A stretch of DNA of 55,317 bases from Cellvibrionales bacterium UBA4435 (GTDB lineage Bacteria > Pseudomonadota > Gammaproteobacteria > Pseudomonadales > Porticoccaceae), in NCBI GenBank assembly GCA_002390525.1, contig DGPR01000049.1, positions 128,285 through 183,601 on the forward strand, given 5' to 3'. The number at the start of each line of letters is the position of its first letter. The first letter of the stretch is position 1. Both the position numbers and the translations under genes were made by a program. Positions 54,420 to 55,317 of the stretch are shown here, piece by piece. The notes beneath the pieces are model-generated. The model saw only the letters and a list, made by a program, of their open reading frames with translations. It was not told the origin of the DNA and made no database searches.

Positions 54420-55064
54420 ATGAGTATCAGAAATTATTCATCCATCGATAAATTTTTGGCGCAGGTGGATTTAGCGCTTAAAACAATCACCTCAGAATAT
54501 CCTGAGCATAACAGGCCATCTCCAGCTAAAAATTTAAGCGAGCCAGAATTGACGAAATCAGAAAAAAAACAATCTGCATCTCTAATGAGAGTAAACCATA
54601 CTGGTGAGGTATGCGCTCAGGCTCTTTATCAAGGACAGGCCCTAACAGCAAAACTCGATACTGTTAGGCAAGAGATGGAGCATGCAGCCAAAGAAGAAAT
54701 TGACCACCTAGCATGGTGTCGCGAGCGAGTGGTTCAATTAGGGCAAAAGCCAAGTATATTCAATCCTATATGGTATGGCATGTCTTTTGGTATCGGTGCT
54801 TTTGCAGGCCTTATTAGTGATAAGTTAAGTCTGGGGTTTGTTGCGGCAACTGAAGATCAAGTTTGCAAGCATTTGGTCCTTCATGTCGAAAAATTACCAT
54901 CCAGCGATATTAAAAGTCGTAAAATTGTGGAAGCAATGCTTAGCGACGAGGCGCGTCATGCAGAAAAAGCGCTGAGGGCTGGAGGAGTAAATTTTCCTTT
55001 ACCGGCAAAGACTTTAATGACAGCAATATCAAAAACTATGACAAAAATTAGTCACCTAATGTAA
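54420..55064 (+). CDS. coq7: 2-polyprenyl-3-methyl-6-methoxy-1,4-benzoquinone monooxygenase
   Basis: Ubiquinone biosynthesis hydroxylase of the Coq7/CAT5 family (214 residues), a di-iron protein at the inner membrane. The iron ligands are in [40 protein letters not shown] and [15 protein letters not shown] use the ATG at 54420; a TTG four codons upstream is possible. TATAAT at 54384-54389 may be its -10. Presence of this O2-dependent step supports an aerobic lifestyle. Confidence 0.94.
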   Translation: MSIRNYSSIDKFLAQVDLALKTITSEYPEHNRPSPAKNLSEPELTKSEKKQSASLMRVNHTGEVCAQALYQGQALTAKLDTVRQEMEHAAKEEIDHLAWCRERVVQLGQKPSIFNPIWYGMSFGIGAFAGLISDKLSLGFVAATEDQVCKHLVLHVEKLPSSDIKSRKIVEAMLSDEARHAEKALRAGGVNFPLPAKTLMTAISKTMTKISHLM

Positions 55065-55065
55065 T

Positions 55066-55317
55066 CTATTGGGCTGGTATCTTTGTGTCAACTACAACAT
55101 CTATTATTTTTTTACTTAACCATCTATGAACAGGAGATCTTGTCGTTCTAGAATGCTGTACAAGCACTATAGGTACCGTCGTATCAAGCTCTAATTCTTC
55201 TGGATACGCTTTACGAATAATCCCATCTATTTTGAGATCGCTTGTTGTCCCCATCATCAAAGAATCTGTTGAACATAAAACATTTAATGCGGTCATCAAC
55301 TGTGCTGTTACCAATGG
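55066..55317 (-). CDS. 3' end of a transporter or UspA-like protein, cut by the window edge
   Basis: The reading frame is open from the window end to a stop at 55066; the beginning is outside. About 83 residues are visible. CSTDSLMMGTTSD and VPIVLVQHSRTTR resemble the end of a UspA-type domain (the phosphate/ATP-loop glycine region and the last beta strand), which is sometimes fused to the C-terminus of amino-acid permeases or cation transporters. The identification is weak. Confidence 0.35.
   Translation of the reverse strand, partial: PLVTAQLMTALNVLCSTDSLMMGTTSDLKIDGIIRKAYPEELELDTTVPIVLVQHSRTTRSPVHRWLSKKIIDVVVDTKIPAQ

Overview
The window is an AT-rich (GC content in the 30s % by eye), densely packed chromosomal segment of a gammaproteobacterium. 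The proteins look like free-living, aerobic, Gram-negative housekeeping functions. Several gene blocks keep the order seen in Pseudomonas and relatives: waaP-waaG-waaC-waaF-ilvE; folA-thyA-lgt-ptsP-rppH; aroQ-accB-accC then dusB-fis-purH-purD; yqiA-parE-parC beside cpdA-nudF and tolC. The low GC and the joining of blocks that are far apart in Pseudomonas suggest a marine or otherwise AT-rich relative of the Pseudomonadales/Cellvibrionales group. That placement is inference. I saw no rRNA, tRNA, CRISPR array, transposase, integrase or prophage structure.

Layout. 1-2.1 kb: a DUF1456 (YehS-type) protein and an ammonium transporter behind a near-consensus sigma-54 promoter. 2.1-7.9 kb (minus): a cobalamin riboswitch followed by btuB-cobO-btuC-btuD-btuF, a complete B12 uptake and adenosylation unit. 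7.9-11.2 kb: radA, then on the plus strand a protein with three DnaT-type domains overlapping a lambda-P-like helicase-loader gene. 11.2-18.0 kb (minus): parC, parE, yqiA, cpdA, a DUF1249 gene and nudF. 18.2-23.0 kb: tolC, waaA, an FAD oxidoreductase and an aldo/keto reductase. 23.0-34.1 kb (minus): the lipopolysaccharide inner-core locus (hldE, a GT2 glycosyltransferase, a carbamoyltransferase, a two-lobed kinase-like protein, waaP, waaG, waaC, waaF) followed upstream by ilvE. 34.4-35.7 kb: argA. 35.8-41.0 kb (minus): folA-thyA-lgt-ptsP-rppH. 41.1-46.4 kb: an HAD phosphatase, rsmC, an adenosine-kinase-like PfkB kinase, a PCu(A)C copper chaperone (minus) and dsbD. 46.7-53.4 kb: aroQ-accB-accC and dusB-fis-purH-purD. 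53.4 kb to the end: a metallo-beta-lactamase-fold hydrolase, coq7 and the 3' end of a gene running off the window.

How the parts work together. BtuB imports corrinoids across the outer membrane, BtuF-BtuC-BtuD carry them across the inner membrane, and CobO adenosylates them; the leader RNA closes the loop by sensing adenosylcobalamin. HldE makes ADP-heptose precursor, WaaA adds Kdo, WaaC/WaaF add heptoses, WaaG extends, and WaaP, the second kinase-like protein and the carbamoyltransferase decorate the core. AroQ, AccB/AccC, PurH/PurD, FolA/ThyA, ArgA and IlvE supply central biosynthesis.

I found no cassette that I would call a new multi-gene system. The items most worth a second look are the DnaT(x3)/lambda-P-like replication pair, the two-lobed kinase in the core locus, several inverted repeats placed at or over translation starts (radA, the HAD gene, aroQ, the PfkB gene), and a roughly 50-codon coding remnant between hldE and the GT2 gene.
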